Source: Candidatus Krumholzibacteriota bacterium
GTDB lineage: Bacteria > Krumholzibacteriota > Krumholzibacteriia > Krumholzibacteriales > Krumholzibacteriaceae
Length of the DNA stretch: 33,175 bases
Assembly: GCA_016933255.1 (NCBI GenBank)
Contig: JAFGBF010000021.1
Location: 1 to 33,175 of the forward strand
Direction: 5' to 3'
Position 1 is the stretch's first letter, and the number at the start of each line of letters is the position of its first letter. Both the position numbers and the translations under genes were made by a program. Of the stretch, positions 8,957 to 17,992 are shown piece by piece. A model generated the notes under the pieces. The model was not told the DNA's origin and did not search any database. It saw only the letters and a program-made list of their open reading frames with translations.

Positions 8957-10633
8957 ATGCGGGCAAGCCGTTTTGTGTCAGTGTTACTTGTTGTAATTAC
9001 TGTGGTTAGTATCTCATGCGGATCCCCCGGGGAGAAGCGGGCCGATCAGAAGATGCCAGGTGCCGGGGAAGCAGGTGTGGTAAAAAATCAGGGGGGGCGA
9101 CTGGTTATCGGTATGCAGCAGGAACCGGAGATCCTGAATGAAGCTGTAAACAGCATGGTCGCCGTCGTTTATGTTTGCAATCTTATCTTCAGTAAATTCG
9201 TAAAATATAACGAAAAAATGGAGCTTGTCCCCGACCTGATAACAGAGGTCCCTACTCTGGAAAATGGAGGGATCTCACCGGACTACCTTACATATACATA
9301 TCATATACGCGATGACGCCTTCTGGCACGACGGGACGCCGGTCTCTTCGGCGGATGTCGAGTTCAGCTGGAGAGTGATGATGCATCCCGAGATCAATGTC
9401 GAAACGAGACAGGGCTGGGATATTGTAGAGAGTGTGGAGACGCCGGATCCGAATACCGTCATATTCCATCTCAGCGAGGTCTATGTGAATTTTGCCGGCG
9501 ACTGTTTCTATGATGAATCCGTATTGCCGGCGCACCTTCTTTCCCGCAGTCTCGGCCCGGATTTTCAGGCGCTTGATTTCCACAGGCACCCGGTCGGTTC
9601 CGGTCCGTTCATTTTTCACGAGTGGGTCCCCGGTTCCCACATAACGGTAAGAGCCAACGAGAACTGGTATGGAGAAGGGCCTTTCCTCGACGAGATCACG
9701 ATCGTCTTTATTCCTGACGGAAATGCTCTGGTGCTTCAGCTTGAGACGGGGAGCATCGCGGGGATAGACAATGCTCCCGATATGCTGCTCAAGGTCGCCG
9801 AAAAGATACCGGGGATCAGGGTCTACAGGAACGCGGCGCTGTTCAACGAGCATCTCGATCTTAATTTTGAAAACCCTGTTCTCTCGGATAAAAAGGTGAG
9901 GAGCGCTATTGCGATGGCGATCGACCGTGAACTCCTTTCCGAAAAGATATATGAGGGAGTCTGGCTGCCAGCATACGGAGATGAACATCCTTCATCGATC
10001 TATTACAGCGATGCGGGTGTGGATCGATTCTCATACGATCCTGAAAAGGCTGGAAGACTGCTGCGGGAAGCGGGGTGGATCGATAGAGATGGGGACGGGA
10101 TCCGGGAAAAAGATGGAAAAGCCCTCAGGATCGATATTTCGACGACTGCCGGAAGAAGGAACAGGGAACGCACCGAGGTGGTGATCCAGCAGCAGCTGAA
10201 AAGTATCGGTATCGACCTCGGGATCGTAAACTATCACCCCACCGTCCTCTTCGGAAGTTACGACGAAGGGGGGATCCTCAAAAAGGGCAAGTTCGATATG
10301 GCGCTCTACGCTTTTCTTACTCCTCCCGACCCATCTACAAAAGATGGAAGTTATTCCGAATCTTTTATTCCCCCCGCGGGACAGAATTATTCAAGGATAA
10401 GAAACAGAAAACTTACAAATCTGCTCGCCGAGGGGAGCAGGACGACACTGCTCGATAAAAGGAAAGAGATATATAACGAGATATCCCTGATCCTCGCCGA
10501 TGAACTTCCGATCATCCCGCTTCTGTGGGTGACCCAGCTCGACGTGATGCCCGGCGATCTGAAAAACTACAAGCCTAATCCGACGCAGTCGGGAGATACA
10601 TGGAACGCGGCCGAATGGTATTTTGAGAGATAG
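8957..10633 (+). CDS. Peptide-type ABC transporter substrate-binding lipoprotein (SBP family 5)
   Basis: 558 aa from ATG 8957, six bases after GGAGG; the frame is open upstream to 8903, but this start gives a proper lipoprotein signal (MRASRFVSVLLVVITVVSISC, lipid-modified Cys21). The mature part has family-5 landmarks: YNEKMELVPDLITEVP, YHIRDDAFWHDGTPVSSADVEFSW, VGSGPFIFHEW, VRSAIAMAIDRELL and a C-terminal domain with VVIQQQLKSIGIDL. Such proteins capture oligopeptides, dipeptides, nickel or sugars; the ligand is not predictable. Two permease genes lie downstream, separated from it by a metallo-hydrolase gene. An 11-base repeat, ATTTTTGTGAT, occurs upstream at 8874 and 8934, exactly 60 bases apart. 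Confidence 0.92.
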   Translation: MRASRFVSVLLVVITVVSISCGSPGEKRADQKMPGAGEAGVVKNQGGRLVIGMQQEPEILNEAVNSMVAVVYVCNLIFSKFVKYNEKMELVPDLITEVPTLENGGISPDYLTYTYHIRDDAFWHDGTPVSSADVEFSWRVMMHPEINVETRQGWDIVESVETPDPNTVIFHLSEVYVNFAGDCFYDESVLPAHLLSRSLGPDFQALDFHRHPVGSGPFIFHEWVPGSHITVRANENWYGEGPFLDEITIVFIPDGNALVLQLETGSIAGIDNAPDMLLKVAEKIPGIRVYRNAALFNEHLDLNFENPVLSDKKVRSAIAMAIDRELLSEKIYEGVWLPAYGDEHPSSIYYSDAGVDRFSYDPEKAGRLLREAGWIDRDGDGIREKDGKALRIDISTTAGRRNRERTEVVIQQQLKSIGIDLGIVNYHPTVLFGSYDEGGILKKGKFDMALYAFLTPPDPSTKDGSYSESFIPPAGQNYSRIRNRKLTNLLAEGSRTTLLDKRKEIYNEISLILADELPIIPLLWVTQLDVMPGDLKNYKPNPTQSGDTWNAAEWYFER

Positions 10634-10644
10634 AGGGCTTAGAG

Positions 10645-12264
10645 ATGGACCTGCGCAAAAAAGTGTCCTGGCCGATCGATCCGGAAATATGGAAAAGGCC
10701 TCTTGTTGTCCTGTGCATCCTGCTCGCCGCAGTCCTGTTTAACTTCTTTCTCGGTTCGGCGTCGGCCACCGTGTCTATCACTTTTCTGGGAGCGGCAAGA
10801 GAAGTGGGCGGGTCATGCCACCTTGTCACGGCTGGAAAAACGAGATTCCTCGTCGACTGCGGATCGCTTGGCAAGGCGGGAAAGGAAGGCCTGCCGGAGG
10901 ATCCCGCTTCACTTTCATTCGTGCTGCTGACGCACGCGCATTCTGATCATTGCGGGCTGATCCCTGAATTATACGAACTCGGATTCGACGGCGAGGTATT
11001 CTGCACGGAAGCGACATCTGAAATAATACCGATCATGTGGAGGATGGGCAGGAGTTTTTCGAAAGAGAAGGTCTCCAAAGCATCTTTCGACGAATCGATA
11101 GAGAAGATATCAGCTGTTCCGTTTGATACTATCATCGAAAAAAACGCCGTGTCGTTCCGTTTCAGAAGAGCAGGCCACCTTCTCGGAGCAGCGTTCATTG
11201 AGATCTGGATCGCTGATGATCCGGATACGGTAAAGGTGGTCTTTTCAGGAGACCTTGGATCCGGCGCCTCTCTGCTTATCCCTCCACTCGAGTACTGCAG
11301 CGGAGCCGACTTTGTGATCATGGAGTCCACTTATGGGTCGACGGTAAGGGACAGCGTAAAAGGCGGCGGGAAAGACCCCGCGTCGGTCGGTGCAGGGACC
11401 GGCGCCAGTAATATCTTCCGCCATGATGAATTTGCCGGCGCCGTTGGGGAAACGCTCAAAAACGGGGGGGATGTCCTTATCCCTGCCTTTACTCTGGGGC
11501 GCACCCAGGAAGTGATCGCGGCACTTGACCTCTATCATTCAAACGGCACGATCCCTGCCGGGACGCTTGTCTATACCGACAGTCCTACGGCAAAGAAGAT
11601 CTCTGATATTTACAGGAGCCGTGAAGAAGATCTTTCCGGCTGGGCAAGGAGGTTCTATTCCGGCCGGATCCTCCATTCAAACAGGCTTAGAGAGGTCAAG
11701 AGCCGGACTTCCATGAAGGTACACGAAAGAAGCCACGAACCTGCCATATTTATCTCCTCAAGCGGCGACCTAGATCACGCGAACTCTCCGCGCCATCTTA
11801 TGAAGATGTTCGATGATCCTAGGAATCTTGTCTGCATTGTCGGCTGGCAGCCGCCATGGTCTGTCGGAAACAGGATCGTGAGCGGAAAAGACCCTGTCCT
11901 GATAAAGTATTCGATGGGGCGCAAGCATAACAGGGAGTGGATCTCACCTCTTCTGCAGGCGATGAAGGTAAGTTCTTTTTCTGCGCATGCCGATCAGGAG
12001 GGGCTTGTCCGCTGGCTTTCGAGCATTTCGGGGGTCAGGAAGGTATTTCTTGTTCATGGCGAATACGAAAACTCCCGCGCGCTTGCCGTAAGGATAGAGG
12101 ACGAACTCGGGATCGATACAGGGATCCCCAGAAGGGGAGAGACGGCGGTTCTCGCGAGAGGAGCGGCGAAGGATCTGCTGAACCGATCGCTCGGGAAGCA
12201 GAATCGAATGAATAAGGCTGACGGGAATCAGATTTCCGATCGGCAGGCGGATGAGGAGAGGTAG
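10645..12264 (+). CDS. Membrane-anchored MBL-fold / beta-CASP hydrolase
   Basis: 539 aa. Residues 19-42 are a hydrophobic signal anchor, unusual for this family. The rest is a metallo-beta-lactamase plus beta-CASP nuclease architecture: FLGAAREVGGSCHLV, metal motif HAHSDH at residues 97-102, RAGHLLGA, FSGDLGS, MESTYG, beta-CASP signature PAFTLGRTQEVI, SSSGDLDHA, FSAHADQ (about 444-450) and VHGE. Relatives are CPSF73/RNase J-like RNA-processing enzymes. The N-terminal segment would tether it to the inner membrane, with either a cytoplasmic or a periplasmic active site; the sequence does not decide. It lies 11 bases after the binding-protein gene and two before the permease gene, so it is embedded in the ABC operon. 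The lysine/arginine-poor tail after residue 510 is hydrophilic and probably disordered. Confidence 0.88.
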   Translation: MDLRKKVSWPIDPEIWKRPLVVLCILLAAVLFNFFLGSASATVSITFLGAAREVGGSCHLVTAGKTRFLVDCGSLGKAGKEGLPEDPASLSFVLLTHAHSDHCGLIPELYELGFDGEVFCTEATSEIIPIMWRMGRSFSKEKVSKASFDESIEKISAVPFDTIIEKNAVSFRFRRAGHLLGAAFIEIWIADDPDTVKVVFSGDLGSGASLLIPPLEYCSGADFVIMESTYGSTVRDSVKGGGKDPASVGAGTGASNIFRHDEFAGAVGETLKNGGDVLIPAFTLGRTQEVIAALDLYHSNGTIPAGTLVYTDSPTAKKISDIYRSREEDLSGWARRFYSGRILHSNRLREVKSRTSMKVHERSHEPAIFISSSGDLDHANSPRHLMKMFDDPRNLVCIVGWQPPWSVGNRIVSGKDPVLIKYSMGRKHNREWISPLLQAMKVSSFSAHADQEGLVRWLSSISGVRKVFLVHGEYENSRALAVRIEDELGIDTGIPRRGETAVLARGAAKDLLNRSLGKQNRMNKADGNQISDRQADEER

Positions 12265-12266
12265 CC

Positions 12267-13280
12267 ATGGGCCGGTATATCCTTAAGAGAATGATCCAGA
12301 TGATACCGATTGTGATCCTCGTATCGATCGTCGCCTTCACTCTTCTTCATCTCGCTCCCGGCGGGCCGACCGGTCTGATGACGGCTAATCCCAAGGTCAG
12401 CGGCGATGACATCGCCAGGATCAGAGAGAACTACGGGCTGGACAGGCCTCTACTGGCGCAGTATTTCTACTGGTTCAGGCAGGTCTTTCTCAGATTTGAC
12501 TTCGGCAGGAGTTATGTAAACGGCCGAGAAGTCTCCGCCATGATCCTGGAGCGCATTCCCGCGACACTCGAGTTGATGCTCTCGGCATTTCTCGCGGCTG
12601 TCGTTATCGGCGGGATCTTCGGGGTAGTCTCTGCGCTGAAGCGGGGAACTGTCATCGATGATATTCTTTCGATAATCTCGATCATGGGGATGTCGGTCCC
12701 TGTCTTCTGGCTGGGATTGATGGCGATATACATCTTCTCCCTTAAAACTGGGCTGCTTCCTTCCGGGGGCAGGATGACTGTAGGCGGGGAAGGATCGTTT
12801 ATCGATCATCTCGCTCATCTGGTCCTTCCCGCGTCGGTGCTGTCGCTGACATATCTTGCGACATGGAGCCGTTATCTCAGAACAGGGCTTATAGACGCGT
12901 TCCGGGGAGATTTTATCCTGACAGCACGCGCCAAGGGATTGAATGAAAAAACAGTGATCATGAAACATGCCTTAAGAAACGGGATATTGCCTGCGATGAA
13001 CGTAGTGATTATGCAGATCCCGACGATATTCACGGGAGCGGTGATCACAGAGACGGTCTTTTCTTGGCCGGGGATGGGGAGGCTCTTTTATGAAGGCCTC
13101 CAGCGTCAGGACTATACGAGGGTCCTTGGAATCATAGTCATCTCGTCGCTTCTGATCATATTTTTCAATTTTCTGGGCGATCTTATGAACTTCATCGTAG
13201 ACCCCAGGATCAAAGCCGATGAAAGAAACGGCACTGACGTTACCGGCAGCTCGATCCTGACGACTGATTATGAACGATGA
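12267..13280 (+). CDS. ABC transporter permease, DppB/OppB type
   Basis: 337 aa. The N-terminus MGRYILKRMIQMIPIVILVSIVAF, then LLHLAPGGP, is characteristic of the first permease of peptide/nickel transporters. Several further membrane segments follow, with the cytoplasmic ATPase-contact loop RAKGLNEKTVIMKHALRNGILP around residues 221-242 and a VFSWPGMGRL motif afterwards. ATG 12267 follows GAGGAGAGG and is two bases after the beta-CASP stop. It would pair with the permease encoded next. No ATPase genes accompany it. Confidence 0.94.
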   Translation: MGRYILKRMIQMIPIVILVSIVAFTLLHLAPGGPTGLMTANPKVSGDDIARIRENYGLDRPLLAQYFYWFRQVFLRFDFGRSYVNGREVSAMILERIPATLELMLSAFLAAVVIGGIFGVVSALKRGTVIDDILSIISIMGMSVPVFWLGLMAIYIFSLKTGLLPSGGRMTVGGEGSFIDHLAHLVLPASVLSLTYLATWSRYLRTGLIDAFRGDFILTARAKGLNEKTVIMKHALRNGILPAMNVVIMQIPTIFTGAVITETVFSWPGMGRLFYEGLQRQDYTRVLGIIVISSLLIIFFNFLGDLMNFIVDPRIKADERNGTDVTGSSILTTDYER

Positions 13281-13305
13281 CTATGAACTGAAAAAGGAAC
13301 TATTG

Positions 13306-14208
13306 ATGGCTGAAAAAGGAAGAGCAGAAATCTTTTCTTCCCCTGCGGCAGGCCCGCTGACGGCGCGCGGCGGGAAAGAATACCCGGACGGGGGATTCTC
13401 TGACGACAGGATAGCTGTCATCTCACTGATACTGGTGCTCCTGATAATCGTAATATCGATCGCAGCCCCGCTTTTTACCCCCTATGAGAGTAATGAGATC
13501 GATCTGGATAATATTTCTTCCGCTCCCTCGGCTGAACATCTGCTCGGTACCGATGAACTCGGAAGGGACCTGTTCAGCAGACTGCTCTACGGCGGGCGCT
13601 ATACTCTTCTCGTCGCATTTTTAACGGTCGTGATAGCTGCCGCCATCGGATCGATGATGGGAAGCGCGGCAGGGTATTTCAGAGGGACTCTCGACAGGGT
13701 CATCTCTTCCTGCACAGATCTTTTTCTTTCGATCCCGGTTTTTCTCGTCCTTATGGTGCTGGCTTCCCTCGGGCGCGGACATCTCTGGATCATTCCGCTT
13801 GTAATAGGAGGGACAAGCTGGATGGAGACATCGAGGGTCGTACGGTCGAGATTCATCCAGCTCAAGGAAGAAGAATTTGTCGCCGCCGCGAGACTGCTCG
13901 GAGTCGCCGATATGAAGATAATCCTTAAGCATATCCTTCCCCAGGCGATGATCCCCGCCACCGTCTCGGCGGTAGCGGGATTTGCGGGCGCCATGCTTAT
14001 AGAAAGTTCTCTCAGCTTCCTGGGATTCGGTGTTCAGCCCCCGATACCCTCCTGGGGGAATATGCTTCATAACGCCCAGTCGATGCTGAGGATCTCCCCG
14101 GTCAATGCCTTTGCTCCGGGGTTCATGATCTTTATCGTCGCCCTCTCTTTCAATTTTATCGGAGCCGGGCTTAAACGCTCCCTTGCGCCCCGTAGTGATT
14201 CATTGTAA
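13306..14208 (+). CDS. ABC transporter permease, DppC/OppC type
   Basis: 300 aa from ATG 13306, which has AAGGA six bases upstream. An upstream ATG at 13270 overlaps the previous gene by 11 bases and would add 12 residues. Hallmarks are IDLDNISSAPSAEHLLGTDELGRDLFSRLLYGGR, the usual DppC entry to the membrane domain, and the EAA loop AARLLGVADMKIILKHILPQ, then ESSLSFLGFGVQPPIPSWGNML near the end. Together with the DppB-type protein it should form the inner-membrane channel for the family-5 binding protein. Confidence 0.94.
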   Translation: MAEKGRAEIFSSPAAGPLTARGGKEYPDGGFSDDRIAVISLILVLLIIVISIAAPLFTPYESNEIDLDNISSAPSAEHLLGTDELGRDLFSRLLYGGRYTLLVAFLTVVIAAAIGSMMGSAAGYFRGTLDRVISSCTDLFLSIPVFLVLMVLASLGRGHLWIIPLVIGGTSWMETSRVVRSRFIQLKEEEFVAAARLLGVADMKIILKHILPQAMIPATVSAVAGFAGAMLIESSLSFLGFGVQPPIPSWGNMLHNAQSMLRISPVNAFAPGFMIFIVALSFNFIGAGLKRSLAPRSDSL

Positions 14209-14259
14209 TTTCAGACCTGGAATCGATTATTTAAGTTCAAACGACTGCCAGGTGTATCT

Positions 14260-15297
14260 ATGGACTCAAATCCGACCGGTATAGGGATGATCTCCGGAGG
14301 GCTTGACAGCCTTCTCGCGACGATCGTCCTTAAGAATCTCGGAGTAAGGCTTCGCGGCGTCCATTTTCTGAATGGATTTGCTCCGGGGAGTATGAAAGAC
14401 CGTGTCTACAGGAAGATGAGTATGCCGGAGATCGCCGCAGAAAAAGAGGCCGAATTATCGAGTCTTTTCGGGATCCAGGTCGATGTCGTCGATCTTTCCG
14501 ATGAATTCCTCCAGCTTCTCGACGCCCCCCGCCACGGGTTCGGCAAGAATATAAATCCCTGCATCGACTGCAGGATATTTCTGCTCCGGAAAGCGAAAGA
14601 GATCATGATCGGCGAAAAGGCCGACTTTATCTATACCGGCGAGGTCCTCGGGCAAAGGCCGATGAGTCAGCATCTGAATGCTATGAGGGCTGTCGAAAAG
14701 GAAAGCGGACTGCAGGGGATACTTCTCAGGCCGCTGAGCGCAAAACTTCTCGCCCCCACGATCTGTGAAAAAGAGGGCCTGATCGACAGGGAAAGGCTTC
14801 TCGATATCCAGGGGCGTACCAGAAGGAGGCAGCTTGAACTTGCCGAGGAGTTCGGATTGAGTTCCTTTCAGTCTCCCGGAGGAGGATGCACGCTGACAGA
14901 CGAGAATTACGCGAGAAAATTCATCGATCTTCGGAGAAGTCAGGCGGGGGCGGTATTGACGGTAGAAGAGATGGTCCTTCTTTCCACCGGCAGGCATCTC
15001 AGGCTCTCACCGGAGACAAAGATCGTGGTCGGAAGGAATCAGGAAGAAAATGAATATTTCGAGGATAAATGGGGAGATTCGATCCTTGCCGCAGCGGTAG
15101 ACCTTCCCGGTCCCACAGTCATCATACAGGGCGGCGCGTGCGAAGAAGATTTTCTGAAAGCCGCGGCCGTGACGGCAAGATACGGCCAGGGGAAAGACCT
15201 TCCGATGGTGAAGGTCTCGGTAAAAAAAGGGGAAGAAGAAAAGATCCTCGAAGTCGCTCCCGCCTCGGACGAAGATCTCGAACGCTGGCGCATCTGA
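14260..15297 (+). CDS. PP-loop (MnmA/ThiI-like) ATPase fused to an NFACT-R (DUF814) domain
   Basis: 345 aa. Residues 12-17 form the PP-loop SGGLDS, which binds ATP for adenylation in tRNA-thiolating enzymes. C101 and C104 (NPCIDC) and C210 (QSPGGGCTLT) sit where MnmA-type enzymes keep catalytic cysteines. The last 120 or so residues include LPGPTVIIQGG and LPMVKVSVKKG, which resemble the NFACT-R/DUF814 RNA-binding domain. Proteins of this two-domain type are annotated as predicted tRNA 2-thiouridylase relatives; the exact target nucleoside is unknown. The start has AGGTG upstream, and that site can pair with ACCTGG at 14215-14220 (CCAGGT at 14248-14253), a possible weak translational control. 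Confidence 0.83.
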   Translation: MDSNPTGIGMISGGLDSLLATIVLKNLGVRLRGVHFLNGFAPGSMKDRVYRKMSMPEIAAEKEAELSSLFGIQVDVVDLSDEFLQLLDAPRHGFGKNINPCIDCRIFLLRKAKEIMIGEKADFIYTGEVLGQRPMSQHLNAMRAVEKESGLQGILLRPLSAKLLAPTICEKEGLIDRERLLDIQGRTRRRQLELAEEFGLSSFQSPGGGCTLTDENYARKFIDLRRSQAGAVLTVEEMVLLSTGRHLRLSPETKIVVGRNQEENEYFEDKWGDSILAAAVDLPGPTVIIQGGACEEDFLKAAAVTARYGQGKDLPMVKVSVKKGEEEKILEVAPASDEDLERWRI

Positions 15298-15347
15298 TGC
15301 GCCTGTCCGCAGAATGATCCTCCGCAAAAACGGCCCTGCTGTAACAG

Positions 15348-15376
15348 TTGAAGTAAATTGAGAAATCGGGTAGAAT
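15348..15376 (+). promoter_or_regulatory. Sigma-70-like promoter for cstA
   Basis: TTGAAG (15348-15353) and TAGAAT (15371-15376) are exactly 17 bases apart. They lie about 30 bases before the cstA start, in the only gap of more than 100 bases between the tRNA-thiolation gene and cstA. Confidence 0.55.
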
Positions 15377-15407
15377 GCGCGGGTAAAACAGAGAGAGGAG
15401 GGAGATG

Positions 15408-17066
15408 ATGAACGCTCTCACGGTAGCTGTCCTGACCCTTGCCGCGTATCTTATCGCATACAGGTTCTACGCCAGGTTTATCGGAAACAGGGTCCTTGCC
15501 CTCGATCCTCAAAGAAAGACTCCAGCTCACGAGTCGGAGGACGGGATAGATTTCGTTCCCACAAAACCGATAATACTGTACGGGCACCATTTCGCCTCGA
15601 TCGCCGGCCTGGGCCCGATCCTGGGCCCGGCTATTGCCGTTATCTGGGGATGGCTTCCTGCGGCGTTGTGGATCCTCTTCGGTTCGATATTTATCGGCGG
15701 AGTGCACGATCTGACCTCCCTGTTCGTATCTCTGAGGAGCAGGGGGCATTCGATCGGCGATGTCACAAGATCGCTGGTCGGCAGAAGGGCTCATCTGCTC
15801 TTTCTTGTCCTGATATTCTTTACCCTTTCTCTCTGCATGGGGACATTTGTCAGAGTCATAGCGACTCTTTTTTCAGATGCCTATCATCCAGAATCGGTCA
15901 TTCCTGTGGCAGCACTTATCGTCCTCGCCGTAATAGTGGGGATCCTGGTCTACAGAAGGGGCGTGAACCTTGCGGCAGCGACGGTTGCAGCTCTTCTTCT
16001 GATGTTTCTTTCGATCTGGCTCGGGATCAAATTTCCGGTGACAGGCATCGGACAATCTTTTTGGGTCTACCTTCTTATATCCTATGCTTTTGTCGCCTCA
16101 GTCCTTCCTGTCTGGCTTCTCCTTCAGCCGCGTGATTATCTGAATGCCTACCAGCTTGTCATAGGAATGCTTCTGATGTATATCGGACTTTTCATATTCA
16201 GGCCCGAGATATCAGCTCCGGCGATAAATTACGGCACAAAGGACCTTCCACCGCTCTTTCCTTTCCTTTTTATCACTATCGCCTGCGGTGCGATCTCCGG
16301 ATTCCACAGCCTTGTCGCTACGGGGACCACTTCCAAGCAGCTTGACAGGGAGAGCCACGCGGTAGGCATAGGATACGGCGGCATGCTCGCTGAAGGGCTC
16401 CTGGCGATGATAGTGGTGCTTGCCTGCACTTCGGGAATATCGAAGGAGGGATGGTTTGAGCATTATTCTTCGTGGCAGGCCGCGTCCGGGCTGACGGCGA
16501 AGATGCTTGCCTTCGTCGATGGGGCGGGAGTCTTTGTCTCCAAGGTCGGTATCCCGCTCGGCATAGCGAAAAGTTTCATAGTAGTGATGGCTGTCGGTTT
16601 TGCCATGACGACTCTTGATTCCGGCACGCGCCTCCTGAGATACAATATAGAGGAGCTTGGCGAGGGGCTGAGCGTCAAGTCGCTTAAGAACAGGTATTTC
16701 GCGGCTTTTATCGCGATCGCGGGGATAGGCTACTTCAGCCTGATGACTATTCAGGGGAAACCGGCCGGCCTTGCGCTCTGGGCATTGTTCGGCACGACGA
16801 ACCAGGTCCTTGCTTCCCTCGGGCTTCTGGCTGTATCACTCTTCCTCTACAGGATGGGCAGGCCGATCATCTATACAGTGATCCCGATGATCGGAATGAT
16901 GATAATGACAGGGACAGCCATGATCATGAGGATGAGGGTGAACCTTGCTCAGAAAGAATGGCCCCTCCTTGTCATAGGCTTTCTGATCTTTGTACTTGTC
17001 CTCTGGCTCGTCATCGAGTCTCTCCTCGCTTTTCGGAGCCGGTCGAGGGCGCGTGATCAGGGATGA
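15408..17066 (+). CDS. cstA: CstA family transporter (carbon starvation protein A)
   Basis: 552 aa, with 14 or more membrane segments. Conserved CstA blocks are ALDPQRKTPAHESEDGIDFVPTKPIILYGHHFASIAGLGPILGPA read in short pieces, GGVHDLTSLFVSLRSRGHSIG, QPRDYLNAYQL, FHSLVATGTTSKQLDRE and MTTLDSGTRLLRY. Family members import pyruvate or peptides during carbon limitation. At about 550 residues it belongs to the short group, compared with about 700 in Escherichia coli CstA. ATG 15408 is preferred over 15405 because of spacing from GGAGGGAG. The kinase gene begins inside its last codons. Confidence 0.93.
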   Translation: MNALTVAVLTLAAYLIAYRFYARFIGNRVLALDPQRKTPAHESEDGIDFVPTKPIILYGHHFASIAGLGPILGPAIAVIWGWLPAALWILFGSIFIGGVHDLTSLFVSLRSRGHSIGDVTRSLVGRRAHLLFLVLIFFTLSLCMGTFVRVIATLFSDAYHPESVIPVAALIVLAVIVGILVYRRGVNLAAATVAALLLMFLSIWLGIKFPVTGIGQSFWVYLLISYAFVASVLPVWLLLQPRDYLNAYQLVIGMLLMYIGLFIFRPEISAPAINYGTKDLPPLFPFLFITIACGAISGFHSLVATGTTSKQLDRESHAVGIGYGGMLAEGLLAMIVVLACTSGISKEGWFEHYSSWQAASGLTAKMLAFVDGAGVFVSKVGIPLGIAKSFIVVMAVGFAMTTLDSGTRLLRYNIEELGEGLSVKSLKNRYFAAFIAIAGIGYFSLMTIQGKPAGLALWALFGTTNQVLASLGLLAVSLFLYRMGRPIIYTVIPMIGMMIMTGTAMIMRMRVNLAQKEWPLLVIGFLIFVLVLWLVIESLLAFRSRSRARDQG

Positions 17067-17992
17067 ACAAAAAATTCGATATCACGGGACTCGGATATAC
17101 CGCAGTCGACTACCTCGGGTTTATTCCGCATATTCCCGGCGAAAACACCAAGCTCGAAATGAAAGGGATGAAGATACAGGGCGGGGGGCCAGCCGCTACG
17201 GCGGCTGTAACGGCCGGAAGGCTTGGCTTGTCTGCATCTTTCATCGGAAAGACCGGCGACGACGCGTTCGGAAAAAAGATGCGCGAAGAGCTTGAAAACG
17301 AAAAGATTGATATTTCCGGGATGGTCGTTGAAAAAGGAAAAGGTTCTCAATTCGCCTTTATAATGGTCGATGAAAAGACAGCGGCCCGTACCGTTATCTG
17401 GACGAGGGGGTCGCTCTCCCCGATGGCTCCTGGTGAGATAGACCTTTCGATCATAGCTTCCAGCAGGGGGCTTCTGATCGACAGCCTCGAGCCGGCCGCT
17501 GCCCTACATGCCGCGAAGTATGCCAGGGGGAAAGGGATCCCTGTCCTTATCGACGCGGGAACGCTGCGCGAAGGGATCAGGGAGATACTCCCATTTTGCG
17601 ATCATATTATAGGCAGTGAATATTTCTCCGATCAGATCTCCGGCGGAAAAGGCCCCTCCGAGGCGCTGAGGAAAATATCTTCGTTCGGGCCTGTTTCTTC
17701 TGTCGTTACGGCGGGAGAGAAGGGCTGTATTGCCCTTGTTGACGGCGAGATAGTGGAGATCAAAGGGTTTGACGTAAAAGCAGTCGATACTACCGGCGCC
17801 GGCGACGTATTCCACGGGGCGTATCTTTTTGCCGTCCTCCAGGGGTGGGATACGGTGCGCTGCTGCATATTCTCGAATGCCGCGGCGGCGATGAAATGCA
17901 GGGCTCTCGGCGGGCGGTCGGCGATTCCAGACCTCGGCGAGCTCCTCTCTTTCATAAGAGGGAGCCGGGCGGAGTATGATTTCAGCCTCTAG
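17063..17992 (+). CDS. PfkB/ribokinase-family carbohydrate kinase
   Basis: 309 aa. The N-terminus FDITGLGYTAVDYLGFIP and the GGGPAATAAVTAGRLG block (substrate-binding PfkB signature 1) are clear. VDTTGAGDVFHGAYLFA at about residues 241-257 is signature 2, with the catalytic Asp in GAGD. Family members phosphorylate ribose, fructose, 2-keto-3-deoxygluconate, nucleosides and related sugars; nothing here separates them. The start codon overlaps the stop of cstA (ATGA), which implies translational coupling. Its TAG stop shares a CTAG palindrome with the stop of the convergent phosphoesterase gene. Confidence 0.91.
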   Translation: MNKKFDITGLGYTAVDYLGFIPHIPGENTKLEMKGMKIQGGGPAATAAVTAGRLGLSASFIGKTGDDAFGKKMREELENEKIDISGMVVEKGKGSQFAFIMVDEKTAARTVIWTRGSLSPMAPGEIDLSIIASSRGLLIDSLEPAAALHAAKYARGKGIPVLIDAGTLREGIREILPFCDHIIGSEYFSDQISGGKGPSEALRKISSFGPVSSVVTAGEKGCIALVDGEIVEIKGFDVKAVDTTGAGDVFHGAYLFAVLQGWDTVRCCIFSNAAAAMKCRALGGRSAIPDLGELLSFIRGSRAEYDFSL

